Assembly: GCA_020351995.1 (NCBI GenBank)
Contig: CP070674.1
Span: 2,233,880-2,297,879 of the forward strand
Direction: 5' to 3'
Length of the DNA: 64,000 nucleotides
DNA from: Candidatus Zixiibacteriota bacterium
Lineage (GTDB): Bacteria; Zixibacteria; MSB-5A5; GN15; FEB-12
Shown here: positions 56,656 to 64,000 of the stretch, one piece after another
Layout of the letters: each line of letters starts with the position of its first letter
How positions within the stretch are numbered: position 1 is the first letter of the stretch
Program-made: the position numbers and the translations under genes
Notes under the pieces: model-generated
Told to the model about the DNA's origin: nothing
The model's database searches: none
The model's input: the letters and a program-made list of their open reading frames with translations, nothing else

Positions 56656-58023
56656 ATGCGTAAACGGAGTTACATAGTCCTTGTTCTTTTCGGCCTGCTG
56701 CTAATCAGCCCCATTGTTTCTTTTACCCTTCGGACTGCGCTGGCTTCCGACACTTCCGATACAGATCGCGACAGCGCCGCGGCCGATAGCGGTTCGACGT
56801 TACGTTCTTTCAACGTCGTTTCCACTGTCTATACAATTGAGATTGAAGGCGCTATTGGCGCCGTTGCCGACGACCGCATTGAGGACGCCATAGCGGAGGC
56901 GGAAGAAGGGAACGGTGAACTTCTGGTCATCTTTCTTGATACTCCCGGAGGATTCTCCAAACCGACTTGGTCCATTTGCAAGAACATCCTTAATTCCGAA
57001 GTGCCGGTCTGTGTCTACATTGCCCCCTCCGGGGCGCGGGCGGGTTCGGCCGGCGTCTATATGACTTATTCCGCGCACTTCGCGGCTATGGCCCCCTCCA
57101 CCAACATCGGTGCCGCCCATCCCGTGTCAGGCACCGGGCAGGAAATCGACTCGGTGATGAACGAGAAAGTCACTAATGACGCCGTTGCTCAGGTGCGGGC
57201 CGCCGCCGAGAAGAGAGGAAGAAATGCCGATTGGGGTGAGAAAGCGGTCAGGGAATCGGTATCTATCACCGACAACGAAGCCCTCAAACTCAATGTGATA
57301 GATCTCAGGGCTGATAATCTGGATCACCTCCTGTCGCAACTCGACGGGCGGGAGACCGATGTTCCGTCGCGCAAAAAAGTCATGCGACTGGACAAGTATG
57401 AAGTTATGGAAATCAAAAGCTCTTTCGCCGAGCGAGTGCTGGAGGTAATCACTTACCCGGATATCGCCTTTTTGTTGCTCTCGATCGGCGGACTGGGAAT
57501 CCTTCTCGAATTATATAATCCCGGCTCCATCCTGCCCGGCGTGGTCGGCGTCATCTCTTTGTTGCTGGCGTTTTATGCCTTTCAGTTCCTGCCTATCAAC
57601 TATGCCGGGTTGGCGCTGATTGCCCTTTCAGTTGTACTGTTTATAGCCGAAGTAAAGGTGGTCAGCCACGGATTTCTAACTCTGGGCGGTATTGTATCCT
57701 TTTTCTTTGGAGGGCTTATGCTGATCGATACTGTTGACCCCGGTTTGCAGATATCAAAGTCGGTCCTGATCACGGTTGTGATCTGTATAGGTATCATTGT
57801 GGCTGTCGTCTCATGGCTGGTCATCAAGGCCGCCCGTCATCAGCCGTTCACCGGAAACGAGGGAATGATTGGCAAGACCGCCGAGGTTCGCTCCGAAGAT
57901 CTGGTTTATGTCGATGGCGCCCTGTGGAAAGCGACATGCGACGAACCACTAAATAAAGGTGATAAAGTGGAAGTCACCGGTGTAGATAAACTGACCCTGA
58001 AAGTTAAGAAAACAAACATATAA
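56656..58023 (+). CDS. NfeD family membrane serine protease (ClpP-class, long form)
   Basis: A signal or anchor segment (about residues 5-28) precedes a ClpP-like protease domain. Its catalytic Ser131 is in ARAGSAGVYMTYSAHFAAM, and the oxyanion region is LDTPGGFSK. Four transmembrane helices follow (about 265-395), then a C-terminal NfeD OB-fold domain (GMIGKTAEVRSEDLVYVDGA). Long NfeD proteins cleave stomatin-family partners or membrane proteins in quality control. The partner slipin gene lies 15 nt downstream. The intact catalytic residues argue for an active protease. Confidence 0.88.
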   Translation: MRKRSYIVLVLFGLLLISPIVSFTLRTALASDTSDTDRDSAAADSGSTLRSFNVVSTVYTIEIEGAIGAVADDRIEDAIAEAEEGNGELLVIFLDTPGGFSKPTWSICKNILNSEVPVCVYIAPSGARAGSAGVYMTYSAHFAAMAPSTNIGAAHPVSGTGQEIDSVMNEKVTNDAVAQVRAAAEKRGRNADWGEKAVRESVSITDNEALKLNVIDLRADNLDHLLSQLDGRETDVPSRKKVMRLDKYEVMEIKSSFAERVLEVITYPDIAFLLLSIGGLGILLELYNPGSILPGVVGVISLLLAFYAFQFLPINYAGLALIALSVVLFIAEVKVVSHGFLTLGGIVSFFFGGLMLIDTVDPGLQISKSVLITVVICIGIIVAVVSWLVIKAARHQPFTGNEGMIGKTAEVRSEDLVYVDGALWKATCDEPLNKGDKVEVTGVDKLTLKVKKTNI

Positions 58024-58038
58024 ACGAGGGGAGTTCAC

Positions 58039-58830
58039 ATGCCCTATCCCGCGTATATTGCTGTTGCGTTCATCGCTTTTCTGATCCTTGCCAATGCTAT
58101 CAGAATCCTGAAAGAGTATGAACGCGGTGTTGTATTCCGTCTTGGTCGCTTGATCGGCGCCAAAGGACCCGGTCTTATTCTTCTGATACCTATCGTTGAT
58201 AAGATGACAAGAGTCGATCTGCGCGTGCTCACCTTTGACGTTCCTCCCCAGGATGTCATTACCAAGGACAACGTATCGGTAAAAGTCAACGCGGTGCTCT
58301 ATTTTCAGGTCCTTGACCCGAATAAGGCCATCGTGTCGGTAGCCAATTACTTCGAGGCTACTTCCCAGATTGCCCAGACCACGCTCCGTTCGGTTCTGGG
58401 GCAGGTCGAGCTGGACGACCTGCTGGCCAACCGCGAAAAGATAAACGCCGAACTTCAGCACATTATCGACGACCAGACCGAGCCATGGGGTATAAAGGTG
58501 TCGGTTGTTGAGGTCAAGAACGTTGACCTCCCGGTTGAAATGATCCGCGCTATTGCCCGTCAAGCCGAGGCCGAACGTGAACGGCGTTCGAAAGTCATCC
58601 ATGCCGATGGTGAGTTCCAGGCCGCCCAGAAGCTGGCCGATGCCGCCAAAGTCATTGGCACCGCCCCACATGCTATGAATCTTCGGTTCCTCCAGACATT
58701 GGTCGAGGTATCCGCCGAGAAGAACTCGACCCTCATTTTCCCGGTTCCGGTCGATCTTCTTCAGTCACTCAAGAATTTTCTCGACATGAAGTCCGGTACC
58801 GATACGGGCGGCGGGGGGATGGCTCCTTAG
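58039..58830 (+). CDS. Slipin (stomatin/prohibitin family)
   Basis: A single N-terminal membrane segment ([19 protein letters not shown]) is followed by an SPFH domain ([20 protein letters not shown]) and a coiled coil with the phrase [20 protein letters not shown]. The Gly/Thr-rich tail ([10 protein letters not shown]) is the usual NfeD-binding or disordered end. Slipins form membrane microdomain scaffolds and are paired with NfeD in bacteria and archaea. GGGGAG precedes the ATG. The strong terminator at 58854 ends the unit. Confidence 0.93.
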   Translation: MPYPAYIAVAFIAFLILANAIRILKEYERGVVFRLGRLIGAKGPGLILLIPIVDKMTRVDLRVLTFDVPPQDVITKDNVSVKVNAVLYFQVLDPNKAIVSVANYFEATSQIAQTTLRSVLGQVELDDLLANREKINAELQHIIDDQTEPWGIKVSVVEVKNVDLPVEMIRAIARQAEAERERRSKVIHADGEFQAAQKLADAAKVIGTAPHAMNLRFLQTLVEVSAEKNSTLIFPVPVDLLQSLKNFLDMKSGTDTGGGGMAP

Positions 58831-58853
58831 GGCCGCCTCGCAAATAGAACTTG

Positions 58854-58884
58854 AAGGCAGAACCCGATTCGGTTCTGCCTTTTT
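58854..58884 (+). terminator. Rho-independent terminator after the nfeD-slipin unit
   Basis: AAGGCAGAACC (58854-58864) pairs perfectly with GGTTCTGCCTT (58871-58881) around a 6-nt loop, and the T-tract runs to 58884. This is the best terminator in the window. Confidence 0.88.
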
Positions 58885-58948
58885 CATGCCGGGAACCTGA
58901 TAATTGTGCTTTTTCACAACCGAGTTATTTTGTATATTCAGGCCCATC

Positions 58949-59446
58949 ATGAAGGCTAAGCGAACTGACTATATAAGCTGGGAAGAGTACTTTATGGCCA
59001 TCGCCCAGCTATCGGCCAAGCGCTCCAAGGACCCCGGCACGCAGGTCGGCGCCTGCATCGTCAATAAGAACAAGCGGATCATCGGAATTGGTTACAATGG
59101 CTTTCCGACCGGTTGCTCCGATGACGAGTTGCCCTGGGACAGGGAAGGAGACTTTCTCCAGACCAAGTACCCCTACGTTTGCCATGCGGAAATGAACGCC
59201 ATCACCAATGCCTCCAATAAGCCCGACCTCGATGGCGCCTCCATGTATGTCTCACTTTTTCCTTGCAATGAGTGCGCCAAACTTATTGTCCAGGTTGGCA
59301 TTGAAGAAGTCGTATTCTTGTCGGACAGATATAACGACGAGCCCGTCTACGTCGCCGCCCGCCGGATATTCGACATGGCTGGTGTCAAATACCGCCGGCT
59401 CGTTCCCGGCCACAAGCAGATCGACCTATCCCTGGAAGTCGACTAA
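58949..59446 (+). CDS. dCMP deaminase / cytidine-deoxycytidylate deaminase family
   Basis: The zinc and catalytic motifs are CHAEMNAI (Cys78 to Glu81 by position; His79 is the ligand and Glu81 the catalytic acid) and PCNECAK (Cys106, Cys109). The opening [20 protein letters not shown] and [18 protein letters not shown] are typical of dCMP deaminase, which makes dUMP for thymidylate synthesis. The ATG at 58949 was chosen; the open frame upstream (to 58904) crosses a probable -10 box (TATATT at 58933). No Shine-Dalgarno is visible, so a very short leader is likely. Single gene. Confidence 0.88.
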   Translation: MKAKRTDYISWEEYFMAIAQLSAKRSKDPGTQVGACIVNKNKRIIGIGYNGFPTGCSDDELPWDREGDFLQTKYPYVCHAEMNAITNASNKPDLDGASMYVSLFPCNECAKLIVQVGIEEVVFLSDRYNDEPVYVAARRIFDMAGVKYRRLVPGHKQIDLSLEVD

Positions 59447-59543
59447 AAAGCCCTCCTATGAATTCGGATGACCGCAGCTCGCCGCGGCCTTCCGGAAGAG
59501 ACTATAAAAAAGTACATTATTGTCAAACTTTGGCGATAAAAAC

Positions 59544-59571
59544 TTGTTACATGGTCATTAGCAACTATATT
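59544..59571 (+). promoter_or_regulatory. glnA promoter
   Basis: TTGTTA (59544-59549), a 16-nt spacer and TATATT (59566-59571). The leader of about 55 nt ends with TAGGAGAG before the ATG, in contrast to the leaderless type. Confidence 0.45.
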
Positions 59572-59633
59572 AGCCGCCTATCACGGCAGGCAATACCATA
59601 CCATATAAGGAAACGAGTGTAGGAGAGTGATAA

Positions 59634-60959
59634 ATGACCAAGACCAAGGAAGATATTCTACGGTTAATTGATGAAGCGGGCGTACGTTATATCCGCCTCT
59701 GTTTCACCGATATCTTGGGCAAAATCAAGGGCATGTCCATTACCCGCTCCGAGATTGAGCAGGTTCTCGAAGAAGGGCAGGGCTTCGACGGTTCCTCGGT
59801 GGAAGGATTCGCACGCATCGAAGAATCCGACCTGATGGCGATGCCGGATCCGATTACCTTTCGCGTTATTCCCTGGGACATCGCTGGCGAAAAAGTCGCC
59901 ATTATGTTCTGCGACATTCAGAATCCCGACGGGACACCCTATGAAGGTGACCCGCGCTGGGTTTTGAAACGTAACTTGAGTAAGCTTCGGGAGAAAGGCT
60001 GGACTTTCTACGTCGGCCCCGAGATTGAATATTTCTATTTCGAAAACGAGCATGCCACCACGGCCCTGGACAAGGCCGGATATTTTGACTATGAGTCGGT
60101 TGATATTGGCACCAGGGTTCGCAAAGAAACCGTCAGGACACTGGAGGACATGGGCATTTCGGTGGAATGCTCGCATCACGAGGTGGCCCCCAGCCAGCAC
60201 GAGATAGACCTGAAATATCAGGAAGGACTGGTCATGGCCGATTTCGCCCAGCTCTATAAGTTCATAGTGAAGGAAGTCGCTATGGATCATAAGCTGTTTG
60301 CCACCTTTATGCCGAAACCGGTTTACGGCCAGAACGGAAGCGGCATGCACTGTCATATGTCGCTGTTTAACAAGAACAAGAATCTCTTCTTCGACGATAA
60401 GGGCCGTTATAATTTGTCCCAAACCGGGCAACAGTTCACAGCGGGAATTCTCAAATATATAAAAGAATTCACTTTGGTCACCAATCAGTGGGTCAATTCC
60501 TATAAACGGCTGGTGCCCGGATATGAGGCTCCGGTCTATGTCAGTTGGGGGCGGCGTAACCGTTCCAGTATGGTAAGGGTGCCGATGTATCGGGTGGGTA
60601 AAGAGCAGGCCACCCGCATCGAATTGCGCTCGCCTGACCCGGCCGCTAACCCGTATCTGGCGTTCGCCTGCATGCTATCAGCAGGATTGCTGGGCATTGA
60701 ACAGAAACTTAAACTCCGTGAACCGGTCGAGGACAACATCTTCAATATGAGTAGCGAAGAAAAGTCAGGTCTGAACATCGAGACCCTGCCCAATTCGCTG
60801 GAGAACGCGGTCAACGAGTTCGAAAAATCGGCCTTTGCCAGGGAAACCCTGGGCGATCATATCTTCGAAAAACTGATTGCCAACAAACGCATCGAATGGG
60901 ACAGCTACCGTATGCATGTCGGTGGGTTCGAGATCGACAAGTATTTGCCGATGCTGTAG
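59634..60959 (+). CDS. glnA: Type I glutamine synthetase
   Basis: A GSI-alpha-type glutamine synthetase of 441 residues. The metal and substrate motifs are EGQGFDGSSVEGFARIEESD, GPEIEYFYF, GSGMHCHMSLF and YKRLVPGYEAPVYVSWGRRN. The C-terminal IATRIELRSPDPAANPYLAF-type region and ELxAFxRETLGDHIF-like end (KSAFARETLGDHIF) are present. It assimilates ammonia into glutamine. The region where GSI-beta enzymes carry an adenylylation tyrosine loop is short, so feedback regulation is more likely than adenylylation. Good RBS (AGGAGAG). Convergent with the minus-strand gene downstream. Confidence 0.95.
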   Translation: MTKTKEDILRLIDEAGVRYIRLCFTDILGKIKGMSITRSEIEQVLEEGQGFDGSSVEGFARIEESDLMAMPDPITFRVIPWDIAGEKVAIMFCDIQNPDGTPYEGDPRWVLKRNLSKLREKGWTFYVGPEIEYFYFENEHATTALDKAGYFDYESVDIGTRVRKETVRTLEDMGISVECSHHEVAPSQHEIDLKYQEGLVMADFAQLYKFIVKEVAMDHKLFATFMPKPVYGQNGSGMHCHMSLFNKNKNLFFDDKGRYNLSQTGQQFTAGILKYIKEFTLVTNQWVNSYKRLVPGYEAPVYVSWGRRNRSSMVRVPMYRVGKEQATRIELRSPDPAANPYLAFACMLSAGLLGIEQKLKLREPVEDNIFNMSSEEKSGLNIETLPNSLENAVNEFEKSAFARETLGDHIFEKLIANKRIEWDSYRMHVGGFEIDKYLPML

Positions 60960-61006
60960 CGATCAGGCAGTAAGACCCGATTAGATTATATAGAGTGGCA
61001 GTTCAT

Positions 61007-61032
61007 GCCGGTGAATCTCTTGGTTCACCGGC
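61007..61032. terminator. Hairpin between convergent glnA and the GT87 gene
   Basis: GCCGGTGAA (61007-61015) pairs perfectly with TTCACCGGC (61024-61032) across an 8-nt loop. On the plus strand a pyrimidine-rich run (TCTCTTCTTCC) follows; it has T-rich but interrupted character. The right arm overlaps the final codon of the minus-strand gene. Confidence 0.55.
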
Positions 61033-62383
61033 TCTCTTCTTCCTGTTCTTCTTCTTCTGCGACTCTGTTCGAGACCGCATATAGCATCACCAGCACCATT
61101 ATCCCCGCCAGGAACAAGTAGGACTGCAGAAAATTGAAATACGTTTCCGCAAGACGATTAACGATTTCTATCCGCTGGCTGGCCAGAAGAAACGCGGCGG
61201 CTAAGTAGGCCACGGTCCATCTGCCGAAAATTCGCTTCGACAGGGCGATCGGTACAATCACCGCCAGGATGGGCAGCAGTATCGCGTAATGATGCTCCCA
61301 GGCGATGGGCGAGGCAATCGTCACACTGAGCATGATTATCGCCAGTTCCGTCGGCCCTGCCCCGCCGCGATCTCGAAATCGCCACATTAACGCTGCCGCT
61401 ATAATCAGGATGGTCGAAATCAAAGTCGTCCAGTAAACCACCGGGTTATACGGCGGGAAATTCGTGGCACTCCAGTTCAAATTATTCCCGTTAAACAACA
61501 GCCTGTTCATCAGCCCATTCACTGACTGGTTAGGAAAGAACGCCTCGCCATGTTTGGAAAGAAATGAAAGAACCGACATATAGTCCAGATGATGGTTAAT
61601 GCCGTACATTGATACGGAAATCCCCCCAACTACTATAACCGTCACCGTTCCCGCTATGGCCATACCCCACTGCTTGCGCATCCATCCCCACAGTATTACC
61701 AATCCCCAATGAGGTTTGAAGGCACAGATTAAGCCGATCAGCACTCCGACCAACTTTTTCTTCTCGTATTGCCACGCTATAAGCGACACCGTGGCCAACA
61801 GGGCTATCAAGGTTTGAATCTGGCCGAGATAAAAAGACCGGGTTATCGGGTAGAATGTTAGAGCGATCAGCAACACGACATAGTAAAGAGCGGCAGTGTT
61901 CGCCTTTGACGAGGGAAATGCCTCTTTCGCGGTTACCACCAGAAAGCTGCGGCGGAGTATGCACGCCGTAAGGACACCTATAATAAGCACGCTCAGCCAC
62001 GAGAGATACGAGAGCGAGTCAATTATCTTCATCCACGACATTCCGGGAAAAGCCCGCAGCAGATCAACAATCAACAAACTGCTCGGAGGATACTGAAATT
62101 TGACATGCTCGTCGAAAAAGACTTGCGAGTATAAGGGAATTTCGGGAGCGCTCTTAACATGCGTGAGAGCTCGGGCCATGGGACGCCAGGAATCTAATTC
62201 GATACGGTCGGTACCTGCCGGGAATGAAACATAATGCTCCGCGTATCCCAGAGATGTGTTTTCGAAACGCTCGGAGAAAACGACGAATAAGATACTTGGC
62301 AAAATCCCAATGAGGATCAGCACCACCATTAGGCCGCGCGTCAACAAAGAGGGTTTTGTCCAGCGACTTGGGAAAACTTGCAT
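61025..62383 (-). CDS. GT87-like (DUF2029) membrane glycosyltransferase
   Basis: The only gene on the minus strand. A polytopic protein of about ten helices with a large loop after the first. The conserved FQYPPSSLLIVDLLRAFPG-type loop (KFQYPPSSLL) is the GT87/DUF2029 signature, in the family of polyprenol-phosphate-mannose-dependent mannosyltransferases. The phrases FKPHWGLVILWGW and SPIAWEHHYAILLPIL also fit. The acceptor is unknown. CAGGCG lies 5 nt before the ATG. An acidic, Glu-rich tail (EEEEQEEESR) follows the last helix. Confidence 0.75.
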   Translation of the reverse strand: MQVFPSRWTKPSLLTRGLMVVLILIGILPSILFVVFSERFENTSLGYAEHYVSFPAGTDRIELDSWRPMARALTHVKSAPEIPLYSQVFFDEHVKFQYPPSSLLIVDLLRAFPGMSWMKIIDSLSYLSWLSVLIIGVLTACILRRSFLVVTAKEAFPSSKANTAALYYVVLLIALTFYPITRSFYLGQIQTLIALLATVSLIAWQYEKKKLVGVLIGLICAFKPHWGLVILWGWMRKQWGMAIAGTVTVIVVGGISVSMYGINHHLDYMSVLSFLSKHGEAFFPNQSVNGLMNRLLFNGNNLNWSATNFPPYNPVVYWTTLISTILIIAAALMWRFRDRGGAGPTELAIIMLSVTIASPIAWEHHYAILLPILAVIVPIALSKRIFGRWTVAYLAAAFLLASQRIEIVNRLAETYFNFLQSYLFLAGIMVLVMLYAVSNRVAEEEEQEEESR

Positions 62384-62454
62384 AGTTTCGCCTGAGATCC
62401 TGAAAGCAATAAGCGGCTTCCGTCGGTGAAAGTTAGACGGCGCCTGCTTAAGGG

Positions 62455-62483
62455 AGTGTAGTCCGGTAAAAAGGGGATGTCAA
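62455..62483 (-). promoter_or_regulatory. Promoter of the minus-strand GT87 gene
   Basis: Read on the minus strand: TTGACA (62483-62478), a 17-nt spacer and TACACT (62460-62455). The leader to the ATG is about 65 nt. Confidence 0.5.
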
Positions 62484-62551
62484 CATAATTTAGCCCGGTC
62501 CTGACAACAGAGCCGCGGAATTAACATCCAGCGTACGCCTACCCATAATAC

Positions 62552-62579
62552 TTGCCTCCGATGCGCAATCGTCTATATT
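62552..62579 (+). promoter_or_regulatory. Promoter of the alpha/beta hydrolase gene
   Basis: TTGCCT (62552-62557), a 16-nt spacer and TATATT (62574-62579). The leader of about 40 nt ends with GTTAGGAAATT before the ATG. Confidence 0.45.
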
Positions 62580-62624
62580 TCCTGATGCTTGATTAGGTTC
62601 AACTGCGGCGGTTGTTAGGAAATT

Positions 62625-63422
62625 ATGCCATACGCGGAATTCGACGATTTCAAACTCCACTACGCCGATTACCCGGCGCGGGAAACCGACCCTCAGCGAG
62701 TCCCGATCGTGATGATGCACGGCTTCACCCTCGACCATCGCATGTGGGTCGGCGATGCTGAGTACTTCAGTCAGTGGTACCGGGTGATACTACCCGACTT
62801 CAAGGGCCACGGTCTGTCCGATGCCCCCGTGACCGGCTACAGCCGTGCCCATAGGATAGAGGATATGGTCGGGTTGCTCGACCGACTGGGGATAAAAAAA
62901 GCCCACCTTGCAGGTTTATCGATGGGCGGCACCACGGCTCTTGGCATAGCGCTGAAATACTTCGAAAGGGTAACCTCCCTGACCCTGGTTTCTACATCGG
63001 TAGCCGGTTTTGACCCGGGCCCGAAAATCCGCAAGATCGATGAAATCGCCCGGACCCAGAATGTCGACGTCGCCCGCAAGAGGTGGATCTCGGCCACTCT
63101 GAGATACTTCGGCAGCGATAAGAAACATATCCGTCATTTACTGGAACTGATGATGCGTGAGCATTCCGGGGCGTTCTGGAAAGACCCGATGCGGGGCAAG
63201 TATCCGGCTGTGGACGACCTCAAGCATGTTCACGAGGTAAACCTGCCCACGATGATACTCGCCGGTGAGCGAGACCTGCCGTTCGTGCCTTTGGCCAAGA
63301 CCCTTCATGAGAAGATTTCCGGGAGCAAACTCAGTATCTTGCCGTCCGTTGGGCACATGCTGAATCTTGAGGCACCCAACGAGTTTCGTGGCGAACTTAA
63401 ACTATTCCTTGAAGACCTGTAG
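62625..63422 (+). CDS. Alpha/beta-hydrolase fold protein
   Basis: An alpha/beta hydrolase of 265 residues with the nucleophile Ser99 in LAGLSMGGTTAL and an oxyanion-hole HG in MMHGFTLDHRMW. The acid is probably in AGERDLPFVP and the catalytic His is in SVGHMLNLEAP. The fold covers esterases, lactonases and dehalogenases, and the substrate is not decipherable. It is close in length to 3-oxoadipate enol-lactonase-type hydrolases. Monocistronic with its own promoter. Confidence 0.85.
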   Translation: MPYAEFDDFKLHYADYPARETDPQRVPIVMMHGFTLDHRMWVGDAEYFSQWYRVILPDFKGHGLSDAPVTGYSRAHRIEDMVGLLDRLGIKKAHLAGLSMGGTTALGIALKYFERVTSLTLVSTSVAGFDPGPKIRKIDEIARTQNVDVARKRWISATLRYFGSDKKHIRHLLELMMREHSGAFWKDPMRGKYPAVDDLKHVHEVNLPTMILAGERDLPFVPLAKTLHEKISGSKLSILPSVGHMLNLEAPNEFRGELKLFLEDL

Positions 63423-63462
63423 TAGCTCTGTTAACCTCGTTTGTGACGGCTGGACATTGAGT

Positions 63463-63490
63463 TTGACTTGATAACTTTTTAGCTTATATT
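63463..63490 (+). promoter_or_regulatory. purN promoter
   Basis: TTGACT (63463-63468), a 16-nt spacer and TATATT (63485-63490). The leader of about 50 nt carries TAGGAGG just before the GTG start. Confidence 0.55.
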
Positions 63491-63548
63491 CGAAACTCAA
63501 TCAGCAAGGGTTTACCGGGTACTTCCACCTAGGATCTAGGAGGTTAGC

Positions 63549-64000
63549 GTGTTTTCAGAAAACTCGGCGAAGCTGGCAGTCTTTGTGTCAGGCAGCGGAA
63601 GCAACCTGCAGGCGCTAATCGATGCCACCAGGGCCGGTATCCTTTCGGCCCGTATCGTTCTGGTCGTATCCAACCGTCGCGACGCCTACGGACTTGAACG
63701 GGCGGCGAATGCCAACATCGATACCTTCGTTTTCAAGTCCAAAAAATTCGCCACTCCTGAAGACGCCGGGGAAGCTCTGCTGGGTAAGCTCAAGGAATAT
63801 GAAATTGACTATATCGCCCTTGCTGGATACCTCCGGCTTCTGCCGGGGGTGGTTGTTCGTGAATACCACAACCGAATCGTGAATATTCATCACGCCCTGC
63901 TCCCGAAATACGGCGGCAAAGGCATGTATGGCCACTTCGTCCACGAGGCGGTTATTGCCAGTGGTGATAAGGAGTCAGGAGTGTCGGTACACATCGTGGA
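63549..64000 (+). CDS. purN: Phosphoribosylglycinamide formyltransferase PurN, 3' partial
   Basis: PurN transfers a formyl group from 10-formyltetrahydrofolate to GAR in purine synthesis. The frame starts at GTG 63549 after TAGGAGG and is open to the window end. It has LAVFVSGSGSNLQALIDATR at the substrate site, VVSNRRDAYGLERA, and the catalytic region NIHHALLPKYGGKGMYG. The usual motif is NIHPSLLP, so the residue after the catalytic His is a second His here. About 150 of the usual 190-210 residues are visible; the C-terminal part with the conserved acid lies outside. Confidence 0.93.
   Translation, partial: MFSENSAKLAVFVSGSGSNLQALIDATRAGILSARIVLVVSNRRDAYGLERAANANIDTFVFKSKKFATPEDAGEALLGKLKEYEIDYIALAGYLRLLPGVVVREYHNRIVNIHHALLPKYGGKGMYGHFVHEAVIASGDKESGVSVHIV

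Noticed and set aside
29881..58928. Identical 14-mer ACAACCGAGTTATT upstream of tetR and of the dCMP deaminase gene, as a shared regulatory site
   Set aside because: In 64 kb several 14-base matches are expected by chance, the sites sit differently relative to the -10 boxes, and the genes have no evident link.
1..64000. Mobile elements, prophage or CRISPR arrays
   Set aside because: I found no transposase, integrase, phage gene, spaced direct repeats or terminal inverted repeats; gene order and composition look continuous.

Overview
The window looks like a chromosomal segment of an FCB-superphylum bacterium outside the well-studied Bacteroidetes, with candidate phylum Zixibacteria or a relative as my best guess. 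The reasons are type IX secretion (T9SS) parts (PorU, a PorV-type barrel, a full-length SprA and C-terminal sorting domains), an aerotolerance (Bat) operon, bacillithiol genes, an archaeal-lipid-type UbiA enzyme and a selenocysteine system on one contig. Almost every gene is on the + strand and packed in long operons. I see no insertion sequences, prophage, integrases or CRISPR arrays. TAG, TAA and TGA all end ordinary genes.

Positions 1-17482 form one tightly spaced envelope operon: PorU sortase (cut off at its 5' end), a PorV-type barrel carrying a large inserted propeller/LysM module, a secreted M6 metalloprotease with a sorting domain (its signal peptide holds an in-frame TAG), two DUF5683-like proteins, an NHL-repeat lipoprotein, a SprA-like outer-membrane protein, an Omp85/BamA-like protein and a UbiA prenyltransferase. 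Positions 17591-27715 are an expanded Bat operon: short BatD-like protein, MoxR, DUF58, a TPR/SurA-like lipoprotein, a second short BatD-like protein, BatA, BatB, BatC, BatD and BatE.

Positions 27748-29823 hold a flippase-like membrane protein and CorA. Positions 29879-39668 hold a TetR regulator with a palindromic operator, a TolC/MFP/RND efflux set and the three bacillithiol genes bshC-bshA-bshB1 joined to it. A cation diffusion facilitator, tRNA-Sec, recG, a DUF1844 protein and murB follow, then the 6-kb sprA gene (44825-50770).

From 50780 a glutaminyl-cyclase-like lipoprotein overlaps selA, followed by selB and an amidohydrolase. NfeD/slipin, dCMP deaminase, glutamine synthetase, a minus-strand GT87-like membrane glycosyltransferase, an alpha/beta hydrolase and a 3'-truncated purN complete the window. 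The tRNA-Sec, selA and selB genes make Sec-tRNA and deliver it, but no selenoprotein is visible here.

The clearest unexplained signal is at promoters. Several transcription units have TTGAC-type -35 boxes, 16-17 nt spacers and -10 boxes only 6-7 nt before the start codon with no Shine-Dalgarno. This predicts leaderless mRNAs, and the same geometry places the tRNA-Sec start at its first base.
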